Shown here: positions 22,889 to 34,410 of the stretch, piece after piece | How the letters are laid out: the number at the start of each line of letters is the position of its first letter | Position numbering within the stretch: position 1 is the stretch's first letter | NCBI RefSeq assembly: GCF_014905175.1 | Contig: NC_057788.1 | Location: 14,595,404-14,659,403 of the forward strand | DNA length: 64,000 bases | Direction of reading: 5' to 3' | Origin: Aphidius gifuensis | Lineage: Eukaryota; Arthropoda; Insecta; Hymenoptera; Braconidae | Made by a program: the position numbers and the translations under genes | The notes under the pieces: generated by a model | Seen by the model: only the letters and a program-made list of their open reading frames with translations | Database searches by the model: none | Told to the model about the DNA's origin: nothing

Positions 22889-24540
22889 TTATTCCAGCCA
22901 ATTTAAAAGAGACGGAATTTATCATTATTTTCGCGAATTATTTGCTAAATACATTCGACTTCCTTATTATATACAATTACAATTAAAAAAAAATGTGAGT
23001 CTGAGTTACAAAGGTGAAAAATATGTATTTAAATTTGAATCCGTTTAATTTTTTTTCGAAAATAATTTCAAGTAGATGATAAATTGTGTACAATAAAAAT
23101 TAAACGATAAATTAAAATTATTTCAAATAAATGATATTAAATTGATATTAATTTAAAATAAAGAAAATAGTTAGGCATTTGTCTAAGATTATTTGAAAAT
23201 CGACATGCCTGGACCACAAAGCTGATGTTGAATAATACTTGATTGTAATCAATATTGTAATATTGACTGATGAGTTAATAAAAACAAAAAGTAATTAATA
23301 AAGTAATGATTGATCATATTATGAATGATAATTAAAAAAAATCAATTGAATAAACCAAAAAAATATATGTACATTTCATACTACTTTTTTTAATATAAAA
23401 ATAATTGACTGATTTAATTTCATCTGGAAATAAATAAATAACTAGTTTTTTTTTTATAAAAAATCTAAATGAATTAAGAAACTTGATTGTAAAAAAATAT
23501 AGACATATAAATTTTTTGGCTTGTATAAACTTGATTTTTTTTTGGTTTACAATAATTAATTTTATGTTCAGGTATAAAACTGAATAAGGAAAAAAAATTG
23601 CTATAAATTAATAAGTATGCTTTTATGCTGCCTAATATTTTTTTTTAAATTATTATTTTACTTTACCCTCTCAGTACTTAACTTTTAAGTCCCAGGCTTT
23701 TGTTTATGCACAACAGGGATATGTTATTCGCAGCTCAGCATTAACCAAGTTTGGTTGCTTGGTAAAATTTTTGGATTTAAAATTTTGAAGGAAACAGCTT
23801 TTTGTGGAGGATGTAATATCTTTAAAAGAAAGATATCACCATTAAAAACTATAAAAAAAAAAAAATTCATCTTATTTAATGAAATAAATTACTTCGTGCA
23901 ATAACCCAGCTAATTAAATGTAATTTTCTTGCATAATTATTTTTTTTTACATAAAAATAAACATGACAAGCATAGAAATTTAAAATGAAACTATGAATTT
24001 ATTTATTTAACGAAAAAAGTTCGTTAATAAACCATAACCTTTGAATAAATGTGTTAAAAAAATTTGTATTTGATTTAAAAAATTATGATTTGTATGCAGT
24101 CAAATGAACCGTACACGATATTAGCACAGTTATTAGGTTATTTGCTATCATACTAAAAATAGTGTTAAAAAATCTCAAATTAACAATAAAAATAATCTGA
24201 CTTTAATTTTGATATAATTGTTAAGAAAATAATAATAAATCAAAGTACAAAATAAAAAACCAAATGCCAAAATGAAATCACAAAAATGCCTAACTCATAA
24301 ACCCTCATAAAAAAGTAACTCAAAAAAATGTTAATAATTTATTCTCTAACGAGGAAATTTCATGAAAAAATTGTCGAACTATTTTGATTGCACAGTAAAA
24401 AAAAAAAAAAGTTTTAAAACAAGCTGACTTCTTTTTAAATGTCAAATTTGATGATTATTTTATTGTTAAAATTTAAAAGATTAAAAATTATAAGAATTTA
24501 AAAAGTGCAGACCTATTTTAACTCTTTTTTTTTTTTTTTT
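22889..24540. other. Long gene-poor AT-rich stretch
   Basis: No ORF over 60 codons and no structured repeat. A patch near 23690-23800 reads VYAQQGYVIRSSALTKFG on the plus strand and is less AT-rich; I do not recognise it. Confidence 0.4.
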
Positions 24541-24758
24541 CATACGATTTCCTTCATGCCTTAATCGAACATCCATTATCTGACATACTTCAAGACGAAA
24601 ATGGCTCAATTAAAATAAATTAAAATAAAAAAAAAGTTAAAAGCCAAAATGTTCGATAAAAATAAAAGCAATAAAAAATTTTAAGCAGAAAGTGAAATTT
24701 TGATTATATAAAAGTTTATATGCAAAAAAAAAGAGAAAAAAAGAATGTAAAAACTTAC

Positions 24759-26336
24759 GAGATACAGTTGGTTTGTCATTATTAATTTCAGGAAAAGAAT
24801 GCCTTCTGTGACTGCTTTGAGATGATAACCCTTGACTAGTTACTTTGTCTAAAATCAAAAATGCAAAAAACCAAACAATTTAGATAACATTACTAGATTT
24901 ATCTATAAATATATAATTGAGAAAAATTGAAAAAAAATTCCAAATTTACCAATCTTAGGTGACAAATCTTGTTTTTCTCCCATAATAACAAATGGATTGC
25001 TTATATCTTTAATAACTGTATTTTCGTCATTATTATTTTCTTTATCAATAATCATTGATTGATTATTTATTTCTTCTGAAAGATAAAAAAAAACATTTGT
25101 AAAAATTGGTAAATCATAAGATCCCTTTAAAGAAGCAATTATTTCTATTACTTGTTTCTTTTTTTTTTTTTCAATTTATTTGAGAAAGCTAAAAAAAAAT
25201 TTAAACTTACTACAACATAATGGTCCAGCACCAGTTTCAGATGGCAAATCTTGTTTTCCTTCCATAACAAATGGATTGCTGATATTTTTAATAACTGTAT
25301 TTTCGTCATCAAAATTTTCTTCATCAATAATCATTGATTGATTATTTATTTCTTCTGAAAGATAAAAAAAAACATTTGTAAAAATTGGTAAATCATAAGA
25401 TTCCTTTAAAGAAGCAATTATTTCTATTACTAGTTTTTTTTTTAAGTTATTTGAGAAAGCTGAAAAAAAAATTTAAACTTACTACAACATAATGGTCCAG
25501 CACGAGTTTCAGATAGCAAATCTTGTTTTCCTTCCATAACAGATGGAGCATTTTTATTTTCAACAGTTATAATTGATTGATCGTCAAGAAAAACTTCATC
25601 AACTTTTTCTAAAAAAAAAACCATATATTATATTAAAATATAAAATGAAAATTAACAAAAACTCTACAAAACTTACGTATATTATTATACTTATTACTCC
25701 GTAAAATATGCTCAGATCCAGCACTTGGTCGAACAGATAAAACATCATTTTTTAAACACACAGGGTTTTTATTACCAGAAACTGAAAAAAATTTAAAAAA
25801 TATATGTTCCAAAAAATTGAAAATAAATGATAAATAAACTTGAAAAAAAAATACTCAGATAAATAAATAACTAAATGAAAAGTACCTTGTTTATCAAGTT
25901 GTCTCACATTTTTTTTAATTCGTACAACACTATCATTGAAAATCTTCAATTTTTCCATATGATCATCAGAAAGAGGTTTAACATTTATTTCTATTGATGG
26001 TACTGCTGTTAATTTTAGTTTTTTTTTTACCATTTTTATTGATTTCAAAGTCATCATCTTTGAAGTGACAGGCACATATATATTTATTTTTTTTTATATC
26101 ATCCAATGGAACTTTTGACAAATCAAGGCTACCAGAAATCTTTACCCATTGAATACGTCTAAACAATGAAGTTTTTTATTTAATTAATATTTATTGACAT
26201 TTTTTAATGAGAAAATCAAATGAATCAATAAAACTTACGTCTTCTTATCTCTCGGAAAAATATAAAAAGTGTCTGTTGGGCAATGACCATTCACTTTATT
26301 GTGATGACAAGGAAGTATTGAACACCCAACTGCCAT
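24759..26336 (-). CDS. THAP-domain gene with duplicated exons
   Basis: Exons: 26336-26239, 26158-25886, 25781-25677, 25608-25483, 25354-25211, 25075-24950 and 24848-24759, all with GT/AG. Exons 1-2 give a C2CH THAP zinc finger: MAVGCSILPC, FPRDKKTR..W, YICACHF, and AVPSI after it. THAP domains bind DNA and occur in P-type transposases and host regulators. Exons 4-6 are partial duplicates: 5 and 6 share NNQSMIID and ISNPFVM, 4 and 5 share GKQDL.SET.AGPLCC. The intervening introns are duplicated too. The frame holds except for one extra A in a ten-base run at 26019-26028 in exon 2. No RNase H segment follows, and the 3' end is not found. A P-type transposon lies 8 bp before the ATG. Confidence 0.65.
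25210..25490 (-). repeat. Tandem exon-intron duplication unit
   Basis: The stretch from the GTAAGTTT donor through the ~100-bp intron and next exon recurs at ~24950-25210 and ~25210-25490. The intron text (AAATGTTTTTTTTTATCTTTCAG-type ends) and the exon text are both conserved. Exons start and end in phase 1, so added copies keep the frame. Confidence 0.75.
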
Positions 26337-28019
26337 ATTATTTGTTATTAATCATGGAGGTGTATAAGGAGGGTAATCTCCTATGTTAAATCATAGGCTG
26401 TTGGTGAAGCTCACGGAATGGAGCAAGTCAGTACCTTTTTTTGCCGATGGTGGCGCTTTTACTACAACAGTTGTATGGTCACATGGTATTTTTGTTTACA
26501 TTTTTGGCACTCTCATAATACATGACAATGTGACACATCAAAGTATATGATCATTAAAAAATTAAAATTACCGGTGCTTACATTTAATTTTTTTTTATTT
26601 AGTTTGAATGAATCATTACATTATTTTTGCTGTCTAAAAATATTAACACCTACTATAATTTTGCTATTTTCGTATACATTTGAGTTTTGTCTCTATTTGA
26701 TGATAAATAAATATCGTTGTAACGATGACAAAGTTTATTCATACGAAAAATTATAAAAAAGCTTAAAATTTGAGATCTCAGGTCATGTTTATCACAGCCA
26801 ATTTTAGGAAATTTAGTATCTTCTATGGCATTAAAAATATGAGACAACAAATCATTGGCTGGCTGGGGTATGATCTCCTAAACCAACAAATCCTAAGACA
26901 TCTAGTGTTTTTTGATCAAATGTCACCATTTTACTCAAAGCAATTTCATCATCCAACAAAACACCTGGAATAAAATAATTTCAGTTATTAAAATAATTAT
27001 CATTGATTGACATTTATTTTATAAAAATTACCTCCTCGTTCATATCTTGGTTTTGATAAATTTTTTTCTTTTAATCCATCAAAAATACTTTTTTTAAAAC
27101 CAAATGAACTATCAAATGAACTGATATATTTATGAAGTGTTTGTCTCGAAGGTAAAGGTAATGTTTCATTGTTCCTTAAGCTATCATACAGGCCAGGTCC
27201 TTTTATTCTTAACAGCAAGCACTGATAAATCCATTTTATATCATACCTAATACCTTTTTTACCTTCACCAACTTTTTTAGCTGCCTGAAGATATGCCTTT
27301 ATAAGTGTTTTTTGAGAATCTTTTACATTATGGATAGCATCTTCTAATTTTTGTTCTTCAACACTTGCACACTTTTTTCGTAGTTCATTAACATGCGTTT
27401 CAAGTGATTCAATCTAAACGGAAAATAATAACGTAAGGATGTTAATGAAAATAATTATAAATAATACTGGATAATTTTCATAATTCATGATAATAATATT
27501 AGCAACAATAATAATTTAATGGTACTTTACCTTTTGCTTAAATCGCTTCACCTTCTGTTGCAAGATCTTTTTTTTTAAGACTTTTTTTACTGTAGTAGTT
27601 GGTGGAGGTTTTCGCCATTTCTGTGATTCCATCTTTATATTGCATTTCATGCATCTCAAAGTTGGTCGACCTATACTCTGTCTGTTACATGAAGCAATGG
27701 CTTCACAAACTGTATCAGAAATAAATCTAAAACATAAAAAAAAATTTTATTCGTTTACGGTAAAAAATTAATTATATTTAAATTAAATTTATTTACCTTG
27801 GAGAATTTTTTAAAGTGACACAAAGATTCCAATTATAAACTGTTGTGAAATAATCAACAACTTCTTTTATATTTTCAAAATTATGATGCAAATAATCTTC
27901 ATGTACTTGAATAAACTCCATTAAAACTCGAGAACTTAAATTATCATATATTTCCACTCGACGCAATATATTGTCAATTGAAATCGATACAAAAATTACT
28001 TTTTTTTTATCAGGGGCTA

Positions 28020-28360
28020 CCCTGGTAGAAATAGTTCTCCGCCATTACTCCGGCTTTCTCCGGCTTTCTCCGGTTTTCTCCGGCATTACTCCGTTTTTGG
28101 CCCATTTCCGGAGAAATTACTCCGGCATGAGGTTGATGGCGGAGTAATTACTCAGGCATGAGATTGATGGCGGAGTCATTACTCCGGCATGAGATTAATG
28201 TCGAAAAAATTATTCTGCCACTACTTTTATGCCGGAATATTTTCTCCGCCATCAACCTCATGCCGGAGTAATTTCTCCGGAAATGGGCCAAAAACGGAGA
28301 AATGCCGGAGTAATGTCGGAGTAATGCCGGAGTAATGCCGGAGTAATATTTCCACCAGGG
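28020..28360. mobile_element. 341-bp foldback MITE with CCCTGG ends, TA target
   Basis: Ends CCCTGGTAGAAATA and TATTTCCACCAGGG are inverted, flanked by TA at 28018-28019 and 28361-28362. The interior is a near-palindrome made of repeated GCCGGAGTAAT words. It interrupts the THAP transposase exon. The reading frame on the left (NCNWAHTV) and right (APDKKKVIF) joins in phase once the MITE and one TA are disregarded. TA target use suggests Tc1/mariner-type mobilisation. Confidence 0.9.
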
Positions 28361-29046
28361 TACAGTATGAGCCCAGTTGCAATTTCCAGGATATTTTATA
28401 TTATTCAGGTTATTGAGTAGAGTATCAAAAGTAAATGGCACTTTACAAAAATTGTGTTCAGTTGATAGTTCTTCAATTTCCATGTCTTCATGGTCTACAG
28501 TCTGAGTTGACGCATGTATCATATGTAATGATGATTTAGTTGGTACATGAACATTACATTGCATTGGTACATATAATTCATACTCATCTGATACATGAAC
28601 ATCAGAGTCATTTTGTTCATGAACATTACATTGCATTGGTACATAAAATTCATGCTCATCTGGTACATTAACACCAGGTTTAATTGATACATGAACATAA
28701 GGATTAATTGGTGCATCAACGATAGATTCATTTGGTACTTCATCATTTGCTTTTATTGCCTCGTTATCACCCATAAATATTGTATTATCTGAAGTTGAAC
28801 AGACGTCTGAAGATATAGGGACAGCCTTAGGTTTCAATCGTTTTTTACTACGAGGATATATCCACGTTTCTGAAGGTAATTTTTGAGTAAACTGTGACAT
28901 TATATCACTTGGATGAAAATGTTTTTCACAAACCAAACTTGATACACTCAGGGAATTCCTTAGCTTTGGGAAATTTGATTTCCAAGCATCAAAAAGTTTA
29001 GGATACTTAAATTGTTAAGAAAATACAAATTAGTATGAAAAATAAT

Positions 29047-29940
29047 ATATATGGGGCATTCCAAGTCAAATCACCGAGTCATCGGCCTGACCCCTACCGA
29101 TTCACTTGGAAATTTTTTTCTAGGTGTATTTTGGACCAAAAAACGACCTTATTTTTTTTCAATTTTTTTCCACCATTTTTACACCATAAAATAATTTTTT
29201 TTTTCCTACTATCGAGTATTTCTCAAATTAGACCAGGTTTAAAATTCTGAAATTTTTTCCATATCATCTCGAGGTAAAAACAAGTCACCCATAAAAATTT
29301 GGGAATGGGCCGAGAATAATTACTAATTTTTTTATAACTGATTTAAAAAAATTTTTTTTACCAATTTTAAAATAATCTAATTTTAGAATAATCTAATAAA
29401 GGTTTCTTGTAGAGAAATCAAAAATAAATATAAATGATATCCGGGCAAATTTTGGTTTTTTCCATATTTCTAAGGTAAAAGCTTCAAAAATTGAATTTTA
29501 AGCATCGCAGTTTTTCTATCTTTCCATCCTTAAATATAGGGAAAAACAAAATTCATCAAGATATCATTTATTTTTATTTTTGATTTCTCTAAAAAAAATA
29601 TTATATTTTTCTATTTTTAAAATTGGTAAAAAAAATTTTTTTTAATCAGTTATAAAAAAATTAGTAATTATTCTCGGCCCATTCCCAAATTTTTATGGGT
29701 GACTTGTTTTTACCTCGAGATGATATGTGAAAAATTTCAGAATTTTAAACCTGGTCTAATTTGAGAAATACTCGATAGTAGGAAAAAAAAAATTATTTTA
29801 TGGTGTAAAAATGGTGGAAAAAAATTGAAAAAAAATAAGGTCGTTTTTTGGTCCAAAATACACCTAGAAAAAAATTTCCAAGTGAATCGGTAGGGGTCAG
29901 GCCGATGACTCGGTAATTTGACTTGGAATGCCCCATATAT
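29047..29940. mobile_element. 0.9-kb foldback element in a transposase intron
   Basis: The whole stretch is one long inverted repeat: ATATATGGGGCATTCC at the left, its inverse at 29925-29940, and arm identity running hundreds of bases (for example the GGTCAGGCCGATGACTCGG block on the right against CCGAGTCATCGGCCTGACC on the left). It sits between exons 1 and 2 of the THAP transposase. No coding capacity. A related single arm is at 4845. Termini in AT-rich DNA make the target duplication unclear. Confidence 0.9.
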
Positions 29941-30494
29941 ATAGGTATATAAATATATATTTCATTAAAATATTACCTTTGGTACAGAAAAAATAGAAAT
30001 ACCATTTTTATTTCCCTTTAATGTTTGACATTCGGAAACAATACATTTTTGTACCATTTTTCGTGCTAAAAAAAGGACACCAGTGATAATAAAATAATTT
30101 TAAATATCAGTTATAACTGTAATTAATAATATTCGAATATTTTTAAGATTAAAGCTACATTAACAAAAGGATTGACATATCCATACTTATATCTTATTAT
30201 AAAAAAAAATAAGAACTAACTTACTTTTAAATGCAGACTTATTGATAGTTTTATCAATTTATTATATTATGATCATAGTTTAAATCGTCACATTAATTAA
30301 TAACAATTAATAAATAATTATCTTTTGACTTGTCACATTATCATGAAAAAATATAAACAAAAATACCATGTGACCATAGAACTGTTGTATCAAAAGCGTC
30401 ATCACCGGCAAAAAAACGTACTGACTTGCTCCATTCTGTGAGCTTCAGTAAATTTCGAGAGATTACCCTCCTTATACACCTCCATGTTATTAAT

Positions 30495-31747
30495 TAAGAA
30501 CATTCGTTCCTATTTTATTAGTAAAAAAAAAAAAAAAAAAATTACATCTAACCTATAAATTTATTGCCAGTATAATTGCATCTATTCACTAACGTTTTTT
30601 TGAAGGTTCATTAAACATTATATATTTTAAATAAATGAAAAAAAAAAAATAGTTATGTTATATATTTTTTTAACAACACAATTTAATTATTGTAAAATAT
30701 TTCAACAATTTAAACAATTCAACAAACAGAGGACGCTTCTTCTTTATTCTCGAATGTTCTTAACGATTATTATTATTGATTACTGTTATTATGACCAATA
30801 GTGAATTTAGAATTGCCAATCCAACAAAAAAAAACTTCCACATTTATGAAATATTTTGGAACTTTTGTGTTATTGTTATGGTACCTCAATCTGCAATATT
30901 AAAAATTCAAGGTGGTGGGGGATCTCATCAAATCCTATCTCGTGTCGGGGCCCTGCTATTGAGTAAGCAGCCTATGTTTACAACACCTGTCACAACACCA
31001 ATTATGACTTCAGTTTTATCAAGTATGTGTTCTGTTGCAAATACTTCCGATACTATCCGTACATCAACTATTTTATCAGTCATGTTATCAGCAGTCAAAA
31101 CCATGTCAAAGTTAAATGGTATCTTCTCACGGTTGGACACAATTACATCTAACTATTAGTCATTATCTTATCGTGTTACTGATATTAATGAAACAACAAA
31201 AACAATATATGAATAATACAAAGCTGGAGAACCTGAGCAAAAGAGCTGAAAAAAGCACCACCAATTACAATTCATGCATTAGGGCATGCTCAGAGCACAC
31301 ATAGTAATAATAAAATTGTTTCTGACAGTCATCAGAGACAAAATATCTTTTGGTCTACTGAGTTGGTAGGTTTTAATTGACCATTTAAATTCTCAAGTAA
31401 TATATTAATTCTTTAATATATCAGCTCAAATTAGGTTTAAAACTTAAGTATTCATATGTACCTTCATCGATCAGGATTAATTTAAATAAAGATAAAAATA
31501 AACAAAGTACTTGTAACCATAAGAATAATTCTGGTAATACTAGTAACAATCATCATAACAGTAAGATATTTACAATTTTCTTAAAATTTAATTCTCAAGA
31601 TTCTTGTGATCTTTTTTCAAGATTTTTGTGCTGTATGTTCAGTCAGGTCTTCTTTATTTGATAAGCCAATTAGCAAAGCTCATGATAGAAGAATATATTT
31701 TTATCATCGAGCAGAACAGCATTCGATTAGATTACGTAGAGATATTC
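30495..31747. other. Unassigned stretch with weak ORFs
   Basis: Holds a plus-strand ORF of 127 codons (30776-31159) overlapped by a minus-strand ORF of 70. Base composition at 30890-31140 is less AT-rich than around it, so a relic gene or repeat is possible. I recognise neither protein. Downstream short exon-like pieces (31180-31300, 31435-31560) are also unassigned. Confidence 0.35.
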
Positions 31748-31749
31748 TA

Positions 31750-32016
31750 CAGTATAATCTCTCTATAGTGACCTTCTATATAGTGACATCGAGCGTGAGC
31801 GTAGAATGTTTTCCCTCTCTACAGAATGTCTCTACCAGTGTTGGTATATATCGGTGTGTGTTTGCGTATGTGTGTGACGTATGTATATTCTTTTGCATTC
31901 TATTACAATATCCTTCACGCTCACTCAATTTCTCTTGACGTGAAAGTAGGAGACGCTCTCTATAAGAAATTCCAAGAATTGAGCCCCGACGATGTCACTA
32001 TAGAGAGATTATACTG
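31750..32016. mobile_element. 267-bp pogo-like MITE
   Basis: Perfect 23-bp TIRs beginning CAGTATAATCTCTCTATAG, with TA immediately outside each end (31748-31749, 32017-32018). TA targets and a CAGT start are typical of the pogo/Tigger branch of Tc1/mariner. No transposase inside; the interior ORF frames are incidental. Confidence 0.9.
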
Positions 32017-32129
32017 TACTACCTTACAGCTTCATCAAGCCATTTACAGTGGAAAATCTAATACTCAGAAACTCTGTCTTAGTAAAAAAAGTGGTGGCTG
32101 ACTTCAAATCGTAAAAACTAAACATTTAA

Positions 32130-32590
32130 ACTTGAGATTTGAAGTTTTTTGGTCGTCGGTCAAAAAAGTTCCTTCTAAATGGTCGGCCATTGTCATTTTT
32201 ATATTCAAAGCATCATTACCGATCGTTATGCAATAAGCAAAGTTCACTTACCTTATTTTTACCTTTTTTTTTTTTTTTAATTTTGCAATTTTTTTCTCGG
32301 CCATCAAAAAAGTTCTGTGTAAATTGTCGGCCATTGATATTTTATCATTTAGGGCATTATTACTAATCGATTAGGCATGGTTACAATTGTTATGCGATAA
32401 GGTAAGTCGACTTATCTCATTCTAGCTATTTTTTTATTAGAACTTGCAGTTTTTAGGTTGGCCATCAAAAAAGTTCCCTCCAGATGGTCGGCCATTGTTA
32501 TTTTCGTCTTCAGGGCATCATTACCAATCGATTGGACCTATCATTAATCGTTTTGCGATGAGGTAAGTTCATTGAGGTAAGAAGAAAAAG
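32130..32590. repeat. ~155-bp tandem repeat, three diverged copies
   Basis: A unit containing GGYCATCAAAAAAGTTC, then GTCGGCCATTG, then a GGCATTATTACC-like block and ending TGCRATAAGGTAAGTTCA recurs at ~32147, ~32300 and ~32456. Copies differ by many substitutions. Confidence 0.8.
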
Positions 32591-33095
32591 TAAAAAAAAA
32601 ACAATTGTTTATTTCATTATTTTGCTTTTTTATTGATTCTGGCCGTTTTTACGAATTTTTTACTGTTGAAGTAAAATTTTCTTGGCTTTTCGAAAAAAAA
32701 TAATTTCAAAAAAATCAATGTATGGGCAAGCTCACAAAAACAGCATTTTACATTTTTAACTATAATTTTGAAGTTTTTTTATGAATATACAAAAAAACTC
32801 ATATTTCCTATGAAAAGCTGCGAAAATTCTATGTAAAAAATACTATTGATTTAACTTTTATTTTGTTCTCAAAGTCTAAAAAAATGATTTGAAAAAAAAA
32901 AAATATGAATGTGATGAAATTCCCCATACAATAACTCCAAAAATAACGACAAAAAAATGACAAAAAAAAACAAAAAAATACGAGTTGACCGTCTTAATCT
33001 AGTCTTGCAACTAACCAATTTTCAAAATGATACGAGATAGTGAGGCCCACATTAACGTTCGGATCCGGTAGACTTGCTCATATATATATATATAT
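32590..33095. other. Gene-free AT-rich stretch
   Basis: No gene or repeat structure recognised. It ends in a TA microsatellite that borders the SINE-like unit. Confidence 0.35.
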
Positions 33096-33099
33096 ATAA

Positions 33100-33418
33100 A
33101 GCCAACGATATGGCACTGCGGTTAAGGTTCGAGCTTTGTGACAGGGAGGTCACGGGTTCGAACCCGACCACCAACGCCATGTATCGAGTGGTAGGCGCCA
33201 GGTTTTTCTGCCCAGGTTTTTCATGGTTTCCCTGGGCTATAATAGAAATCGGGTACAGTTTGAACGCATTACAAAAGTCGACATCCATGACTGTCGCAAA
33301 TGAGTTGTAAGGAGTTGACCGTTGGAAATACAGAAAGCAAGACGTGAGGCACACCGTGTTAACAGCTTCTTCATGAAAAAAGAAGTGTAGCACGTTAAAT
33401 ACGACTCATTTACATTTT
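33100..33418 (+). mobile_element. tRNA-headed SINE-like element
   Basis: The head at ~33105-33175 has an A-box-like TGGCACTGCGGTTAAGG and a perfect B box GGTTCGAACCC, the RNA polymerase III promoter arrangement of a tRNA. A ~240-bp non-tRNA body follows, and the unit lies between two TA microsatellites (33080-33098 and 33420-33438). The body plus tail form fits a tRNA-derived SINE. The ORFs through it are incidental. Confidence 0.75.
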
Positions 33419-33439
33419 TATATATATATATATATATAT

Positions 33440-34410
33440 TTATTTATATATTAAATTTATATATTTATATATTAAATATATTAAATAATATCCATATTAA
33501 TAACAATGTTTAATTTGGAGTATAAAAAATAACAGCTTTTATTATTTCTTTCCTATATTTATCAATTATCAATTTCTTAAATTATTTTTTATTAATTTTC
33601 ATTTTAACAGATATAAGGTAAACGTCATGGTTTGTGACACAGTTAGAGCCAAAATAAAGCTTTTTATATATTTCCAGTACTTACTCGCTGAAATAATTGA
33701 ATCTAATGATTGTAATATATATAAATCATTCTGTTCTTGTTCTAATAAAATTTAAACTATAGCTGTCTTAAATAATTTACTATTTTTTAAATTTGATTTA
33801 AAAATACGTCTAAATGATTTGGTTCGTGACCGCCTCGAAATCTTGGGAAACAGTCTGTGACCCAAAGTGAGAGGGTTCGTGACTACCATGTTGAATTCAT
33901 TTTTTTGTTTTTTTTCCATTTTTTTCAATGTAATTTTTGAGGTTAGAAAAGACTAAATAGGTGTTAATCAGTGTGGGTCACAAACCAAACATGACTCGAA
34001 AATCGTGATCTGGTCTGTGACCTACCTGTTTAATAACTCTAACAATAAAATTTTACTATTTTTATTATACTATTCAGCTAAATAATTATGTTTTGATGAT
34101 ATGAATTAAATCTACATTTTTGTTTTCTACTTTGTGATTCTATTGGCTGATGCTGTCGACACATTCGTTTTCATTAGCTCATACACACATACACGTTATA
34201 CGTTTGATACATTCAATAAATCGATATATTTAAAATTGTGGCTAAGTTAATATAATATCCAATTTAATGGTTATGTACACTATTGAGTCGCAGATGCAAT
34301 AATGTCAAGTATATTTTATTTATTTATGAAATATTTTCAATAAAAGTGCCATTGGAGTATATTATTAAAACATTAACCATATTTTTTATTATAAAATACG
34401 AAATAGGCCT
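33440..34410. other. AT-rich stretch with GTGAC-rich block
   Basis: No gene. Around 33830-34025 the phrase GGTTCGTGAC / GGTCTGTGACC / TGGGTCACAAACC recurs in both orientations, suggesting an old foldback repeat. Confidence 0.4.

Larger units (their letters stand above)
26560..30057 (-). pseudogene. THAP transposase of the P-type element, truncated
   Basis: Exons 30057-29977, 29005-27797 (with a MITE inside), 27726-27531, 27413-27032 and from 26964 onward join in phase. The N-terminus is a THAP C2CH finger (MVQKCIVSEC, AWKSNF, LVCEKHF, LKPKAVPI). A Glu/Val-rich linker with repeated FYVPMQCNVH follows, then a coiled coil, then the P-type helical block (IKWIYQCLLLRIKGPGLYDSL, LPLPSRQTLHKYI). 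The RNase H start reads DDEIALSKMVTFD. A one-base shift occurs near 26875 and the remaining two thirds of the catalytic domain are missing before the TIR. This is an internally deleted, inactive transposase gene. Confidence 0.85.
26353..30486 (-). mobile_element. P-type DNA transposon with complete ends
   Basis: The left end begins CATGGAGGTGTATAAGGAGG at 26353 and the right end finishes with its exact inverse at 30486; identity runs 28 bp. Diverged inverted similarity then continues for ~190 bp, including GAATGGAGCAAGTCAGTAC. TTATTAAT flanks both sides (26345-26352, 30487-30494), the 8-bp duplication typical of P elements, whose ends also start CATG. The 4,134-bp element encodes a broken THAP transposase and carries two younger insertions. 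It is probably no longer autonomous. Confidence 0.92.

Noticed and set aside
30776..31159. Ser/Thr-rich 127-codon plus-strand gene
   Set aside because: An overlapping antisense ORF is just as plausible, and neither matches a family I know; left as unassigned sequence.
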